Shown piece after piece: positions 1-9,269 of a DNA stretch of 64,000 bases. Position 1 is the stretch's first letter, and each line of letters opens with the position of its first letter. The notes under the pieces were generated by a model, which was given only the letters and a program-made list of their open reading frames with translations, was not told the DNA's origin and did no database searches. Position numbers and translations under genes: made by a program. The DNA is from Sphingopyxis sp. (GTDB lineage: Bacteria > Pseudomonadota > Alphaproteobacteria > Sphingomonadales > Sphingomonadaceae): NCBI RefSeq assembly GCF_016704835.1, contig NZ_JADIZJ010000021.1:744001-808000 (forward strand), in the 5' to 3' direction.

Positions 1-55
1 TCCGGTGTCTGATGATGCTAGCACAGCGTTACCACGCCCCAAGGGAGACATATTG

Positions 56-2160
56 ATGATCCGCGCCAGCCTTGCCGCGCTTGCCCTCAGCTGTTCGTTT
101 ACTGCCGTTGCCGTTGCCCAGGAATCCGATGCCTATCTGTGGCTCGAGGACATCGAGGGCACAAAGGCCCTCGATTGGGTTCAACGAGAAAACGCCGCTA
201 CCGACCAGTTGATCCTCGGCCGCCCGGGTTTTGAAGCCGACCGCAAGCGTGCCCGCGATATCCTCGACGACGATCGCCAGATCGCGATGCCCGGCGAGGT
301 GATGGGAGACATGATCACCAATTTCTGGCGCGACGCCGCCAATCCGCGGGGGCTGTGGCGGCAAAGTCCGCTCGATGCCTATCTGGCGGGCAAGCCCGTA
401 TGGACGACGCTGATCGACGTCGACGCGCTGGGCAAGGCGGAAAAGCAAAGCTGGGTGTGGCACGGCGCCGACTGCCTCGCGCCCGCCTACACCCGCTGCC
501 TGGTGTCGCTCAGCCCCGGGGGCACCGATTCGGACATCGTGCGTGAATGGGACCGCACGACCAAAAGCTTCGTCGATGGCGGTTTCGCCCTGCCGCAAGC
601 CAAGAGCAGCGTGACATGGGAAAATGCCGACACCTTGCTCGTCGCCACCGACTATGGCGCGGGCAGCATGACCGCGTCGGGTTACCCGCGCATTGTCAAA
701 CGCTGGAAACGCGGCACCCCGCTGACCTCGGCCGAAACCGTGGCGGAGGGCGAAGCCGAAGACGTCGGCATGAATGTCTTTGCCCTTACCGACCGCGACA
801 AACGCTGGCCGATGATCAGCCGCGGCAAGACATTTTACACCGCCGACATCAAGCTGCCGAACGTCGACGCCTCGCGCTATATCTCGACCATCATCCCCGA
901 CACCGCCAGCATCCGCGACGTCATCGACGGCCAGCTGGTGATCTTTCTCAACCAGGATTGGGCGAACATCCCCGCCGGCTCGCTCGTCTCGCTGTCGCTC
1001 GCCGACATGTCCGCCGGCCGTCAGGTACCAATCGTCACCGCGATGACCCCGACCAAGGCGCAGGCGATCGAGAATGTCTCGGCGACCGACAATATCCTGT
1101 GGGTCAAAGCTCTCGACGATGTCGAGGGCAAATTGTTCGCGCTGCGCCGCGATCCCAAGACCGGCAAATGGAGCCAGAACGAAGTGCCGCTGGCCGCCAA
1201 CGCCACGGTCGGCATCGCCGGGACGATCAGCAAGCGCGACGTCGTGCTGGCGACCGCCGAAACGTTGCTGATGCCGCCAACGCTGTACGCGGTATCCGAC
1301 GACCAGGCGCCGCAGCCAGTGCAGACCCTGCCCGCGACCTTCGATGCCAAGGATATGACGGTCGAGAAACGCTTCGCGACGTCGAAGGATGGCACCAAAA
1401 TCCCCTATTTCCTTGTCCGCAAAACGGGCGCAACCGGTCCCGTTCCGGCGCTTGTTCACGCCTACGGCGGGTTCCGCGCCGCACAGACCCCGGGCTATCT
1501 CACCGGCCAGCCGTACCGCGCCGGACCGCTCGGCCTGTTCTGGGTCGAGGACGGCAACGCCTATGTCCTCGCCAACATCCGCGGCGGCGGTGAATATGGC
1601 CCCGCCTGGCATCAGGCGGCGCTGCGCGAAAAGCGTCAGAACAGCTTCGACGATCTCCACGCTGTCGCGGAGGATCTGGTCGCTACCGGGGTCAGTGCCA
1701 AGGGCAAGGTCGCGATTTCGGGGCGCTCCAATGGCGGCGTCCTGGTCGGCGCCGCAATGACCCAGCGCCCCGACCTTTATGGCGCGGTGATCTCGGCTCG
1801 CCGATCAAGGATATGTGGCGGTACGACAAGATGCTCGCCGGCGCCTCATGGGTCGCCGAATATGGCGACCCTGATGTGCCGGAGGATTGGGCCTTCCTGT
1901 CGAAATATTCGCCGTATCAGGCGCTGCGCAAGGGCGTGAGATATCCGCCGATCTTCCTTTACCTCTCGACCAAGGACGACCGCGTCCACCCCGGCCACGC
2001 GCGCAAATATGCCGCGCGGCTCAAGGAACTGGGCAACCGCGTCTATTATCACGAATATATCGAGGGCGGCCACTCGGTCGGCGCCGACCATGCCGAGGAC
2101 GCGGTGCGCGCCGCGATGCTGCACGCCTTCCTGCTGCGCGAACTGGTGGAGACGAAATAG
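56..2160 (+). pseudogene. Prolyl oligopeptidase (S9 family), frameshifted
   Basis: The intact product would be a secreted serine peptidase of about 701 residues that cuts short peptides after proline. The reading frame from ATG 56 begins with a signal peptide ending near AVAVAQ and carries a beta-propeller-like N-terminal region. It then reaches the catalytic serine in GRSNGG (residue 558). Around base 1795 it passes into unrelated sequence (ISARRSRICGG) and stops at 1939. The rest of the peptidase domain continues in the next frame from about 1795 to 2160, with GSPIKDMWRYDKM, the catalytic Asp region TKDDRVHP and the catalytic His in EGGHS. Seen: nucleophile and Asp/His lie in different frames. 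Inferred: one base was lost near 1792-1800, either a true inactivating mutation or a sequence error. A start upstream of 56 is possible, but the signal peptide argues for 56. Confidence 0.85.
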
Positions 2161-2268
2161 CGCTCCTGAGCGCGGTGACCTTCGGCTGCCTTTGCGTTGA
2201 CGGGACGGCGCTTGCACTTGTCAAAGGTCTGGTGCCTATCTATCGCTCCTACATAGGCTCCGGACACC

Positions 2269-3069
2269 TTGACCAGCGGACGCCGCCACCAAAGATTGCT
2301 TCAGCTGAGCCCTGTTCCAGCCACTTCCCATGTCGAACCGCTCAGCATCGGGGCGGGACGACGCGCGCTTGCCTTAAGCCTGGCGGTGCTGATCCCGGCA
2401 CTCTTGCTGCTCCTGTTGCTGTCCTATGGCACGGAACTGCAGCCCGACTACAGGGAGACGCGTGTCAGCGTGGTAAGCCTCGAGGCCTCCGCGATTTCGC
2501 AGGATGCCGTCGAACCGAGCAGCGCGGAGCGCGAGCGGGCCGAAGTGCAGCCTGCACCTGAGGAACCGTTGCCGCCAGAACCGGCCGAACCGCTGCCGCC
2601 GCGAACCACGGCACCGAAGGCCGCTCCGATCATGCCGACGCCAGCCGAACCGCTTCCATCGCCCCCGATTCCGCGCAGCACCATTCGTCCACCGGGCGGA
2701 GCAGTTTACGGGCCGCCCAACACGGGCGGCTCTCCCTCCTCCCGCGATACCGAGCGAGTGGGAACGGCTCCCAACGGTGAGCCGCTCTATGCGGCGGCCT
2801 GGTATCGCGAGCCGCGCGATGACGAGTTGCGCGGCTATTTATCCACCGCCAGCGGGCCCGGTTGGGGACTGATCGCGTGCCGCACGGCGCCGGATTACCG
2901 CGTCGAAGATTGCGTCGGACTCGATGAGTACCCGAACGGCTCGCAGATCAATCGGGCAGTGCTCGCCGCAGCGTGGGCATTCAGGGTGCGACCGCCTCGC
3001 CTTGGCGGACGGCCAATGGTGGGCAGTTGGGTCAGGATCAGGATCGATTACGGCATTGAGCGTCGCTAG
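2269..3069 (+). CDS. TonB-like energy transducer protein
   Basis: The product is 266 residues from a TTG at 2269; another TTG at 2296 is possible and neither has a clear ribosome site. The layout is TonB-like: a short cytoplasmic N-terminus, one strongly hydrophobic segment (about residues 33-53), a proline-rich periplasmic spacer (about 80-150, PEEPLPPEPAEPLPP), and a folded C-terminal domain with two Cys (GLIACRT, RVEDCVG) ending in VRIRIDYG. The last part resembles the small TonB C-terminal domains that collect residues into a final beta strand. It would couple inner-membrane energy to an outer-membrane receptor. No exbB, exbD or TonB-dependent receptor lies nearby, so its partner is unknown. 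The family call rests on layout and remembered resemblance to sphingomonad proteins. Confidence 0.6.
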   Translation: MTSGRRHQRLLQLSPVPATSHVEPLSIGAGRRALALSLAVLIPALLLLLLLSYGTELQPDYRETRVSVVSLEASAISQDAVEPSSAERERAEVQPAPEEPLPPEPAEPLPPRTTAPKAAPIMPTPAEPLPSPPIPRSTIRPPGGAVYGPPNTGGSPSSRDTERVGTAPNGEPLYAAAWYREPRDDELRGYLSTASGPGWGLIACRTAPDYRVEDCVGLDEYPNGSQINRAVLAAAWAFRVRPPRLGGRPMVGSWVRIRIDYGIERR

Positions 3070-3103
3070 TGGCCAGTGACGGCATCGGTTGCACAATCAC
3101 GTG

Positions 3104-3877
3104 TCAGCGGACGCCGTCCCCCAGCATATGATCTGCCACACTGTAGGAGTGGCTGGCCTGATAGGCGTTCCTGCCGCGGTTCATGTGGGTCAGGTTAAAC
3201 CGCCGGATAGCGCGGAGCGCGCGAGGGACCGCCAGAAAGTCGCGGATGGAAGCGGAGCCTCGTATCTTGACGATAACGATGTCCGGGCCGCTCGGAATCG
3301 AAAAGCTGACGTCCCCGGGTGCCCGCAGGCTCCGTTCGAGGAACGCCTCATCGACCCTCCCCTGCGCGAGCGAGCCGTCGGTCGTGAAATCCGAAAGATG
3401 AACAATGAACCGTGCCCGAAGATCGCCGTCATCGGCGTAGAGAGTGAACAGCTCCATCCAGCTCGCGTTGACGCGAACCAAAGGCTTGTCGGAAGTCGAT
3501 GGCAGGCAGGAAACTGACCAGTAAGCGCGCTCTGTCGCGCGCGGTATGGGAACACAGGTCTGGCCGTACCGCTCCAGAATCTCGAATAGCTCAGGCACCT
3601 GCGGTCGAAGAAGCAGCTTCTGGAAGCGGGGGGAATATTTTATCCGCTGCTCGATCGAATCCTGCCGCTCCTCGGCGTCGGCGAGATCCGCCTTGCCCTG
3701 CAGCCAATCCTCCTGCTGCTCGAGATTCAGAAACTGGCGCAACCCCTTGGCACCTTGGCTGGACTTCTTGTTCATGCCCTCAGAATGCAAGACAGGTGCC
3801 CAATCATCAATAGCGTCGGCGATCGACGGTTTCAGGGCGGTCGGCGCTTGCGCGGGCGGCCTGGCATTTGGCGTCAC
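3104..3877 (-). CDS. Hypothetical protein
   Basis: A 257-residue protein I do not recognise. It starts at GTG 3877, with an AAGGGG ribosome-site-like stretch about nine bases upstream; an ATG at 3775 behind a GAGGG is an alternative that would give 223 residues. There is no signal peptide or membrane segment. The middle is charged and likely helical (NLEQQEDWLQGKADLADAEE). The second half is beta-rich with aromatic residues (SWMELFTLYADDGDL, FIVHLSDFTTDG) and ends basic. It sits convergently against the TonB-like gene, 34 bases apart, and divergently from the dioxygenase. The long uninterrupted frame and the opposing neighbours support a real gene, but nothing in it suggests a function. Confidence 0.5.
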   Translation of the reverse strand: MTPNARPPAQAPTALKPSIADAIDDWAPVLHSEGMNKKSSQGAKGLRQFLNLEQQEDWLQGKADLADAEERQDSIEQRIKYSPRFQKLLLRPQVPELFEILERYGQTCVPIPRATERAYWSVSCLPSTSDKPLVRVNASWMELFTLYADDGDLRARFIVHLSDFTTDGSLAQGRVDEAFLERSLRAPGDVSFSIPSGPDIVIVKIRGSASIRDFLAVPRALRAIRRFNLTHMNRGRNAYQASHSYSVADHMLGDGVR

Positions 3878-3979
3878 GAGAAATCGCCCCTTTGTCTAAT
3901 CCGACACTTGGAACGCCATTCTCGAACCACTTCAGGCCATCCAATTGACCTCCCGCGCTAACCGGCGCACCCTACCCCC

Positions 3980-4822
3980 ATGACCCTCACCATCACCCCC
4001 AGCGGCCAATGCTGCGGCGCGCGCGTCACCGGCGTCGACCTCGTCCGGCCGCTCACCTCCGACCGCGTCGCAGCGATCCGCACCGCATGGCTCGACCATC
4101 ATGTCCTCGCCTTCCCCGACCAGAAAATGAGCGACGACGACCTTGAGCGCTTCACCCAATATTTTGGCGGCTTCGGCGACGATCCGTTTATCAAGCCGAT
4201 CGCGGGCCGCGAGCATGTCATCGCGGTCAAACGCCGCGCCGACGAAACCTCGCCCTTGTTCGCCGAAAACTGGCACAGCGACTGGAGCTTTCAGGCGCGA
4301 CCACCCGCGGGCACCTGCCTGTTCGGGATCACCATCCCGCCCGTCGGCGGCAACACCGATTTCGTCAACCAACACGCCGCGCTCGACGCGATGCCCGCTG
4401 CGCTCCGCGCCCGGATCGAGGGCAAGCAGGCGATCCACAGCGCGCGCGGTGGCTATGCCCCGTCGGGCATGTACGGCGCGAACGACAAGGGTCGCAGTAT
4501 GGACATCCGCTCGGGGGAGGAAGCGCTGGCGACGCAGTTGCATCCCTTCATCCGCCGCCACCCCGAAACGGGCCGCGAGGGGCTGTTCGGCTGCGCGGGT
4601 TACATCATAGGCATCGAGGGCATGGACGATGCCGATGCACTGCCCTTATTGTACGAACTTCTGCAATGGCAGGGCCGCGAGGAGTTTCGCTACAGCCATA
4701 TCTGGGAACCCGACATGCTGATTATGTGGGACAACCGCTCTCTCCTCCACCGCGCCACCGGTGGCTACGACGGCCACGACCGCCTGCTCCACCGCACGAC
4801 GATCGCGGCGTGGGACGGGTAA
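3980..4822 (+). CDS. TauD/TfdA-family Fe(II)/2-oxoglutarate dioxygenase
   Basis: A 280-residue cytoplasmic oxygenase. Members of this family use Fe(II), oxygen and 2-oxoglutarate to hydroxylate a small acid such as taurine, 2,4-D or a related sulfonate; the substrate here cannot be told. The iron-binding facial triad is visible: H99 and D101 in ENWHSDWSF and the distal H257 in SLLHRAT. The 2-oxoglutarate-binding arginine is R272 in LLHRTTI. Length and motif spacing match the family. It stands alone, with no adjacent transporter or sulfonate genes, so the substrate cannot be inferred from context. Confidence 0.88.
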   Translation: MTLTITPSGQCCGARVTGVDLVRPLTSDRVAAIRTAWLDHHVLAFPDQKMSDDDLERFTQYFGGFGDDPFIKPIAGREHVIAVKRRADETSPLFAENWHSDWSFQARPPAGTCLFGITIPPVGGNTDFVNQHAALDAMPAALRARIEGKQAIHSARGGYAPSGMYGANDKGRSMDIRSGEEALATQLHPFIRRHPETGREGLFGCAGYIIGIEGMDDADALPLLYELLQWQGREEFRYSHIWEPDMLIMWDNRSLLHRATGGYDGHDRLLHRTTIAAWDG

Positions 4823-4885
4823 GGTCGATGGGTGAAGCGGCTGCTTTGGGGTGGAAACCAGACAGCGCCGTGTTAGCCTTAGCTA

Positions 4886-5214
4886 ATGCCTGCAAAGCGG
4901 AATCTGTTCGGCCTGATCGAAGTTGATGATCATCAGTATCGTTGGGCCATTGCGCGGGAACCGCAATGGTGCACTGCCGATGGGTGGCGTGGGATGGTCG
5001 TCAATCTACGCCGAGAGAATGCGCCGCGCGAGGCATTATTAGAATTTCCCATGCCGTCGTCCCGCCGTTCAGCCCTGCAACCTCATTTGCGTCGCCCGCA
5101 AGTCAATCAGTCGATTATTGCGAATGGGGTCCGAGCGGCTCTGGCAGCGGGGTGGAAGCCGACCTCGGCTGAGGAAAGTCGGCAGTTTTTCAGGTGGATG
5201 CCAACGGTAATTAA
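4886..5214 (+). pseudogene. Small conserved hypothetical protein, probably frameshifted
   Basis: From ATG 4886 the frame reads MPAKRNLFGLIEVDDHQYRW, then REPQWCTADGWRGMVVNLR, then ANGVRAALAAGWKPTS. As read it runs on to 5461, deep into the next gene. Near base 5170 another frame gives a sensible ending: GKSAVFQVDANGN and a stop at 5212-5214. A single base lost between about 5165 and 5173 would join the two parts into a protein of roughly 109 residues. It would then end 101 bases before the next start instead of overlapping it by 146 bases. I recall small proteins with this W-REPQW-GW layout ending in GWDP-SRGK-F, but the function is unknown. The join is an inference; sequencing error cannot be excluded. 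Confidence 0.6.
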
Positions 5215-5315
5215 CGGTCGTTTGCCGTCGTTGCGACCAGATCGGGGCGGAATGACGGAAACGGCGTGGAATGCTGCCGTCGCGCTGATAGTGAGGGTGG
5301 ACGGAGAGCGAGGCG

Positions 5316-5633
5316 ATGAGTGCCAAGAATACCCGGATCATGTATATCGAAGACAAGTCGGCTGGCCTCAATGGCTCCGCGCGGATCTGTCGCGTGACAT
5401 TTTCCAAATCAGGCCAATCGATACATTATCAGGGCCGCACTTTTCAACGATTGGGAGGTGACGGCTTCAAGGCCAACTACTTTGACGCTGAAACTGGTGA
5501 CCAGTATTGGATCTCGGGGCCGCGAAAGGATGGTCGGGATCGGCTATACCCCGCAAGTTCGAAGCCCGTCGAAATCGATGCCGACGTGCATGACGAATAT
5601 TGGACAGCCATTCGCGGCGAAGCTGCGGCGTAA
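5316..5633 (+). CDS. Conserved small protein of unknown function
   Basis: A 105-residue cytoplasmic protein starting at ATG 5316 behind GGAGAGCGAGGCG. It carries blocks I recognise from a widespread small family: IMYIEDKS, ARICRVTFSKSG, YQGRTFQRLGG, FKANYFDAETGDQYWISGP and DVHDEYW. Some database entries for this family carry the name deoxyxylulose-phosphate synthase, but the protein is far too short and has none of that enzyme's domains. It follows the frameshifted gene at 4886 and may be co-transcribed with it. There is no membrane segment or signal. The function is unknown. Confidence 0.75.
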   Translation: MSAKNTRIMYIEDKSAGLNGSARICRVTFSKSGQSIHYQGRTFQRLGGDGFKANYFDAETGDQYWISGPRKDGRDRLYPASSKPVEIDADVHDEYWTAIRGEAAA

Positions 5634-5660
5634 TGGCCGTTGATGGTCGCTTCCGGCCAC

Positions 5661-6332
5661 TCAGCCACGCCCTTCCTTCGCCAGCGTGCTCACCGCCCCC
5701 CACGCGATCAGCGCCTGCCCGCCGAAATAGAGCGGCCAGACCAGCCACAACGTGACATCCTTGGACAACACGCCGCCCTCACCAGCAAAGATGAACAGGT
5801 CGCTCGCCAGAAACGCCATTGCGCCGATTCCGGTGCGATAGCGTGGGAAACGACTGGTCCACGCGGTCGCGGCCATGATCGCGACGCCGCCGGTATAGGC
5901 GATCGCCGCGCCCATCAGCGCCGCCTCGGCCCCGCGTGTCAGCCCCCATGCAATCAGCAGCGCCAGCGGCACCAGCACCCATGCCAGCAGCCACTGCGAG
6001 GATGACAGGCTGGGCCGCCGGTTGCGCAGATACAGGATGATCGCGATCAGATGCCCCGTCGCGAACGCCGCCGCCCCCGCCAGCATCCCGACCGCATCGA
6101 GCAGCCAGTCGCCCAGCGCCCCGAACGCCAGCACCGCCGCGATCAGCCTGCCGTGGCTGCTGCGCGCATTCATCGCGGCCCAGACCGCGAGCAGCCCGAC
6201 CCCCGACGCTTTCCACGCCCAGATCGCCGGCCCGTCGAGCCGCATATACACCGCCGCGAAATAGCTGATCCCGCCGACCAGCCCCGCCAGCCACAGCCAC
6301 CGCGCGCGATCCCAACTCTCTCCCCCGCTCAT
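5661..6332 (-). CDS. YhhN/TMEM86-family membrane protein
   Basis: A 223-residue integral membrane protein with about eight hydrophobic segments, starting at ATG 6332 (MSGGESWDRARW). The YhhN family includes eukaryotic lysoplasmalogenase TMEM86B; the bacterial members are mostly uncharacterised and may act on lyso-lipids. Family-like features are GALGDWLLDA in an early helix, FATGHLIAIILYL in the middle, and a late AFLASDLFIFA that places an aspartate within the membrane. It is convergent with the small gene at 5316 and divergent from trmFO, with about 75 bases between starts. Upstream in-frame starts exist, but the one at 6332 begins just before the first helix. Confidence 0.82.
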   Translation of the reverse strand: MSGGESWDRARWLWLAGLVGGISYFAAVYMRLDGPAIWAWKASGVGLLAVWAAMNARSSHGRLIAAVLAFGALGDWLLDAVGMLAGAAAFATGHLIAIILYLRNRRPSLSSSQWLLAWVLVPLALLIAWGLTRGAEAALMGAAIAYTGGVAIMAATAWTSRFPRYRTGIGAMAFLASDLFIFAGEGGVLSKDVTLWLVWPLYFGGQALIAWGAVSTLAKEGRG

Positions 6333-6406
6333 CGTCGCCCCTTTGCATCTTGCTTTCAACCCGCCTACTGCGCGGCGAATTGGTCGCAAGTCAACGGATA
6401 GGGTAA

Positions 6407-7756
6407 ATGGCGGAATACGACGTTCACATCATCGGCGGCGGCCTCGCCGGATCCGAAGCCGCCTGGCAACTCGCCGAAGCCGGTTTCCGCGTCCATCTGT
6501 CCGAAATGCGCGGTGGCGGCGACATGACCCCGGCGCATCAGGGCGACGCGCTCGCCGAAATGGTGTGCTCGAACAGCTTCCGCAGTGACGACGGCGACAG
6601 CAACGCCGTCGGCCTGCTCCACCGCGAGATGCGCACGCTCGGCTCGATCATCATGCGCGAGGCCGATGTCCACAAGGTGCCCGCGGGATCGGCGCTCGCC
6701 GTCGACCGCGAGCTGTTCGCGGGCGGCGTCACCCGCGCGCTCGAAAACCACCCCAACATTGCCATCGTCCGCGAACGCATCGACACGCTGCCGACCTCAG
6801 GCCTGACCATCGTCGCCACCGGCCCGCTCACCGCCGCCAGCCTCGCCGACAGCATCGGCATCGCGACGGGCAAGGATGCGCTCGCCTTTTTCGACGCCAT
6901 CGCGCCGATCGTCTATCGCGACAGCATCGACATGGACATCGCGTGGATGGCCAGCCGCTGGGACAAGGTCGGGCCGATCGGCGACGGCAAGGATTATATC
7001 AACTGCCCGATGGACAAGGACCAGTATCACGCCTTCGTCCAGGGACTGGTCGACGGCGACAAGACCGAATTCAAGGAGTGGGAGACGAGCACCCCCTATT
7101 TCGAAGGTTGCATGCCGATCGAGGTGATGGCCGAGCGCGGCCCCGAAACCTTGCGCTTCGGCCCGATGAAGGGCGTCGGCCTCGACAATCCGCGCACCGG
7201 GCGCTGGCCCTATGCGGTTGTCCAGCTGCGGCAGGACAATGCGCTCGGCACCTTGTGGAACATGGTCGGTTTCCAAACCAAGCTGAAGCATGCGGCGCAG
7301 GTCGATCTGTTCCGCACCATCCCGGGCCTCGAAAAGGCCGAATTCGCGCGCCTCGGCGGCCTCCATCGCAACAGCTTCATTCGCTCGCCCGAACTGCTCG
7401 ACGCGCAGTTGCGCCTCAAATCGGCGCCGCACATCCGTTTCGCCGGACAGATCACCGGCTGCGAGGGCTATGTCGAAAGCGCTGCGATCGGCCTGATCGC
7501 CGCACGCTTTGCCGCTGCCGAGCTCGGCGGCCGCGACCTGCCCCCGCCCCCACCCGAAACCGCACTCGGTGCACTGCTCGGCCATATCACCGGCGGGGCG
7601 GATGCCGCCAGCTACCAGCCGATGAACGTCAACTTCGGGCTCTTCCCGCCGCTCACCGAGGAAGTGCGCAAGAAGGACCGCAAGCTGGGCTATACGGCGC
7701 GCGCGGGCGCTTCACTCGGCGAATGGATGAAAGTCGCCGACGGCATCGCGGCCTAG
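6407..7756 (+). CDS. trmFO: Methylenetetrahydrofolate-tRNA-(uracil-5-)-methyltransferase TrmFO
   Basis: This 449-residue flavoenzyme makes 5-methyluridine at position 54 of the tRNA T-loop, with methylenetetrahydrofolate as carbon donor and FAD/NAD(P)H as reductant. The N-terminal dinucleotide fold is clear (HIIGGGLAGSEAAWQLAE), followed by the TrmFO hallmark EMVCSNSFRSDD and PAGSALAVDRELF. The C-terminal flavin-binding segment GQITGCEGYVESAAIGL and the final NVNFGLFPP block match the family. Length is as expected. Its stop codon overlaps the stop of the convergent EF-hand gene through the self-complementary tetranucleotide CTAG. Confidence 0.96.
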   Translation: MAEYDVHIIGGGLAGSEAAWQLAEAGFRVHLSEMRGGGDMTPAHQGDALAEMVCSNSFRSDDGDSNAVGLLHREMRTLGSIIMREADVHKVPAGSALAVDRELFAGGVTRALENHPNIAIVRERIDTLPTSGLTIVATGPLTAASLADSIGIATGKDALAFFDAIAPIVYRDSIDMDIAWMASRWDKVGPIGDGKDYINCPMDKDQYHAFVQGLVDGDKTEFKEWETSTPYFEGCMPIEVMAERGPETLRFGPMKGVGLDNPRTGRWPYAVVQLRQDNALGTLWNMVGFQTKLKHAAQVDLFRTIPGLEKAEFARLGGLHRNSFIRSPELLDAQLRLKSAPHIRFAGQITGCEGYVESAAIGLIAARFAAAELGGRDLPPPPPETALGALLGHITGGADAASYQPMNVNFGLFPPLTEEVRKKDRKLGYTARAGASLGEWMKVADGIAA

Positions 7757-8220
7757 CAACTACACTTTGCCTTCACCGCCCGCTTCGGCGCCGTCGTCGT
7801 AAACTCCGCGCGCGTCAGATCGCCCGACCGATCGCCATCGGCCCCGGCAAACCGCTCGCCCGTCGCCGCCGCCCATTCCTCGAAGGTCAGCAGATTGTTG
7901 CCATCCTTGTCGAGCTTGCGAAACGCCGCGGTCCGCGACGACATCAGCTCAATGCGGCTGATCCGGTCGTTGCGGTCGCGGTCGAAGCGATTGAAGCGCC
8001 GCTCCTCGCGCGATGCCTCTTTCGCGGCGGGCAACGCAGGCGGCGCCGGTCCGCGCTTCGGCGCGTTCGCCCCCGCCACCGGTATCGCCGCCAGCGCGGG
8101 AGGCGCTTCTGGCAACACTTCCTCCTCGGCGATCTGGGTATAGCCGGCCCACATAAACAGGCCGCCGGTGAGCAGTAGCGCGCTCGCCACGCCGCCGATC
8201 AGAAAACGGGAAATCGCCAT
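7753..8220 (-). CDS. EF-hand calcium-binding protein, membrane-anchored
   Basis: A 155-residue protein starting at ATG 8220 (MAISRFLIGG). One hydrophobic N-terminal segment (about residues 5-26) could be a signal anchor. A proline/alanine-rich linker follows, then three EF-hand-like loops: DRDRNDRISRIEL, DKDGNNLLTFEEW and DGDRSGDLTRAEF. Each has acidic residues at loop positions 1, 3 and 12 or close substitutes. The protein ends in a CSC motif. It probably sits in the periplasm and binds calcium; its partner is not known. It is divergent from oxyR (135 bases between starts), with no obvious link in function. Confidence 0.8.
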   Translation of the reverse strand: MAISRFLIGGVASALLLTGGLFMWAGYTQIAEEEVLPEAPPALAAIPVAGANAPKRGPAPPALPAAKEASREERRFNRFDRDRNDRISRIELMSSRTAAFRKLDKDGNNLLTFEEWAAATGERFAGADGDRSGDLTRAEFTTTAPKRAVKAKCSC

Positions 8221-8355
8221 CTGCCCCTCCGCCTCGTCCGATCCCATTGGCTATCATGGCAACGCGTACAGCGGCAACAATCGTCACCAATATGGCGAAG
8301 AATATTTATCGATCATATTGTTCAAAACGACCCGGTTCATGGTTATATCCGATCA

Positions 8356-9261
8356 ATGTCCAACTACCTCCCGACCCTCAAGCAGATGCAATATCTCGTC
8401 GCGCTGCACGAACATGGCCATTTCGGCCGCGCCGCCGATGCCTGCAATGTCACCCAGTCGACGCTGTCGGCGGGCATTCGCGAGCTCGAAACGCTGCTCG
8501 GTCCGACCCTCGTTGAGCGCACCCGCCGCGTCGTCCGCTTTACCGGCCTTGGCAACGCAATCGTCGAAAAGGCGCACCGCGTGCTGCGCGAGGCCGAGGA
8601 ACTCGCCGATATGGCCGCCGCCGCCGCGGCGCCGCTGGTCGGTGACCTTCGGATGAGCGTCATTCCGACGATCGCGCCCTTCCTTCTCCCAGGCATGCTG
8701 CGGCTGCTGCGCAAGGAGCGCCCGGCGCTCAAACTGTTCCTGCGCGAAGAACCCAGCGCCCAAGCCTGTGAATCGCTCCACCACGGCACCGTCGATTGTG
8801 TCCTCCTCGCCCTCCCCTACGCGTGCGGCGACGTCGAGAGCGAGGAACTGTTCGACGACGCGCTGTTCGTTGCCTTCCCCGGCGACCAGTCCGAAGACCT
8901 GCCGGCGATGGTCAGCGCCGACCAGATCGACCCCGCGCAGATGCTGATGCTCGAGGACGGCCATTGCCTGAAGGATCACGCCCTCGCCGCGTGCAACCGC
9001 CCCGAACTCCGCGCCGGGGCGCGGATGATGGGGACGTCGCTGCACACGCTGGTCCAGATGGTCGATAACGGCCTGGGCATCACCATGCTGCCCCAGATGG
9101 CGATCGAGGCGGGCATCCTCGACCACACCGACATCGACACCCGCCCGCTCGATTCGGACCATGACTGGCGGACGATCGCGCTGGTATGGCGCAAAGGCAG
9201 CCCGCGCGCCGACGAATTCAAGATGCTGGCGGATATTTTCCGGCAGCATCGGGCGGCCTAA
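8356..9261 (+). CDS. oxyR: OxyR-type hydrogen peroxide-sensing LysR regulator
   Basis: A 301-residue LysR-family activator. The N-terminal winged helix-turn-helix is clear (FGRAADACNVTQSTLSAGIR), with a substrate-binding fold behind it. The OxyR redox pair is present: C204 and C213 in LEDGHCLKDHALAAC, the same nine-residue spacing as C199/C208 of E. coli OxyR. That supports peroxide sensing by disulfide formation and activation of peroxide-defence genes. No katG, ahpC or dps lies beside it, so its targets are elsewhere. The AT-rich run just upstream (8284-8355) is the likely promoter region. An inverted repeat at 9270-9343 follows the gene and could end transcription. Confidence 0.93.
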   Translation: MSNYLPTLKQMQYLVALHEHGHFGRAADACNVTQSTLSAGIRELETLLGPTLVERTRRVVRFTGLGNAIVEKAHRVLREAEELADMAAAAAAPLVGDLRMSVIPTIAPFLLPGMLRLLRKERPALKLFLREEPSAQACESLHHGTVDCVLLALPYACGDVESEELFDDALFVAFPGDQSEDLPAMVSADQIDPAQMLMLEDGHCLKDHALAACNRPELRAGARMMGTSLHTLVQMVDNGLGITMLPQMAIEAGILDHTDIDTRPLDSDHDWRTIALVWRKGSPRADEFKMLADIFRQHRAA

Positions 9262-9269
9262 CCGCTGCT

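Noticed and set aside
29..1660. Long open frame antisense to the prolyl oligopeptidase
   Set aside because: High GC leaves the antisense frame open; the translation is Arg/Gly/Asp-rich with no domain, while the sense strand has catalytic motifs.
3089..3517. 142-codon frame on the plus strand over the unknown gene at 3104
   Set aside because: It overlaps a longer frame on the other strand that fits the neighbours better, and has no features.
5316..5633. Deoxyxylulose-phosphate synthase, a name sometimes attached to this small family
   Set aside because: The protein has 105 residues and none of the thiamine-diphosphate enzyme domains.
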